A stretch of 5,772 bases of DNA from an uncultured Paenibacillaceae bacterium. GTDB taxonomy: Bacteria > Bacillota > Bacilli > Aneurinibacillales > Aneurinibacillaceae. The stretch is taken from positions 1 to 5,772 of the forward strand of contig CALNBV010000161.1 in the NCBI GenBank assembly GCA_937874515.1, written 5' to 3'. The notes beneath the pieces were generated by a model that saw nothing but the letters and a program-made list of their open reading frames with translations, did not search any database and had not been told where the DNA came from. Made by a program: the position numbers and the translations under genes. Shown here piece by piece: positions 5,619-5,772 of the stretch (positions are counted from its first letter, which is position 1; each line of letters begins with the position of its first letter).

Positions 5619-5772
5619 GTGCGGATGTTATTAGAAGCATTGAAGATAAAACACTATGTGAAAGATCGTTTGTTATTGGATGTTGAACATTTAGAAGTTC
5701 ATAAACATGATCGAATTGGGTTGGTTGGTCGCAATGGCAGTGGAAAAACCACATTGTTGAATGTATTGGCGG
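5619..5772 (+). CDS. Vga-like ABC-F ribosome-protection ATPase, N-terminal start only
   Basis: The first 51 residues are present and the gene continues past the right edge. The sequence LLEALKIKHYVKDRLLLDVE, then DRIGLVGRNGSGKTTLLNVLA with Walker A GRNGSGKTT, closely follows the N-terminus of Vga(A)-type ABC-F proteins as I remember them (LEGLNIKHYVQDRLLL and DRIGLIGKNGSGKTTLL). These are soluble tandem ATPases without membrane domains that bind the ribosome and displace lincosamides, streptogramin A and pleuromutilins from the peptidyl transferase centre. The GTG at 5619 gives M-R-M-L-L-E, matching Vga's M-K-I-M-L-E layout; the ATG at 5625 is the alternative, lying at better spacing (11 bases) from the GGGG at 5610-5613. 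The attenuator just upstream supports an antibiotic-inducible resistance gene. Resistance spectrum cannot be read from this fragment, and a housekeeping ABC-F is possible but less likely. Confidence 0.85.
   Translation, partial: MRMLLEALKIKHYVKDRLLLDVEHLEVHKHDRIGLVGRNGSGKTTLLNVLA

Noticed and set aside
5375..5754. Two overlapping minus-strand open frames opposite the leader and ABC-F start
   Set aside because: They lie across the RNA hairpins and antisense to the ABC-F coding sequence, with no family resemblance. The hairpin-rich DNA explains the lack of stops.

Overview
The window looks like the chromosome of a low-GC Gram-positive bacterium of the Bacillales type. Strong GGAGG-type ribosome-binding sites, AT-rich intergenic DNA, U-tailed hairpins and a Vga-like ABC-F gene behind an attenuator all point that way. 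I cannot name the species. There are three blocks.

Block 1 (1-3692, minus strand) is a tightly overlapping three-gene operon. It reads, from right to left, a coiled-coil protein (345 aa), an McrB-like AAA+ NTPase (637 aa) and the N-terminal 253 residues of a DUF2357-type, McrC-like protein whose nuclease end lies off the left edge. Consecutive genes overlap by 4 and 17 bases. The arrangement predicts a type IV restriction-like, McrBC-related defence system: an NTPase motor with its own unrecognised N-terminal module, a nuclease partner, and a third coiled-coil subunit with a small alpha/beta C-terminal domain. The NTPase carries an N-M-D motif (NxD) in place of the N-T-A-D (NxxD) of classical McrB.

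Block 2 (3693-5289) starts with a divergent, AT-rich intergenic region. It is followed on the plus strand by a membrane-anchored GAF-domain protein (two transmembrane segments) and an overlapping 63-aa small protein, closed by an intrinsic terminator at 5268-5289. No function is known for this pair. It may be an accessory sensor of the divergent defence operon or an unrelated insertion. Sampled lines suggest the GAF gene is much more AT-rich than the NTPase gene.

Block 3 (5290-5772, plus strand) is a long leader followed by the first codons of a Vga-like ABC-F ATPase, a family that protects ribosomes from lincosamide, streptogramin A and pleuromutilin antibiotics. The leader reads as a complete ribosome-controlled attenuator. 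It has a three-codon ORF (Met-Ile-Ser-stop), a long hairpin whose 5' arm begins at the base after that stop codon, a 12-bp antiterminator that reuses the 3' arm of that hairpin, and an 11-bp U-tailed terminator just before the gene. A further pair of alternative stems could control access to the gene's ribosome-binding site. Block 1 and the block 3 leader are the parts most worth following up.
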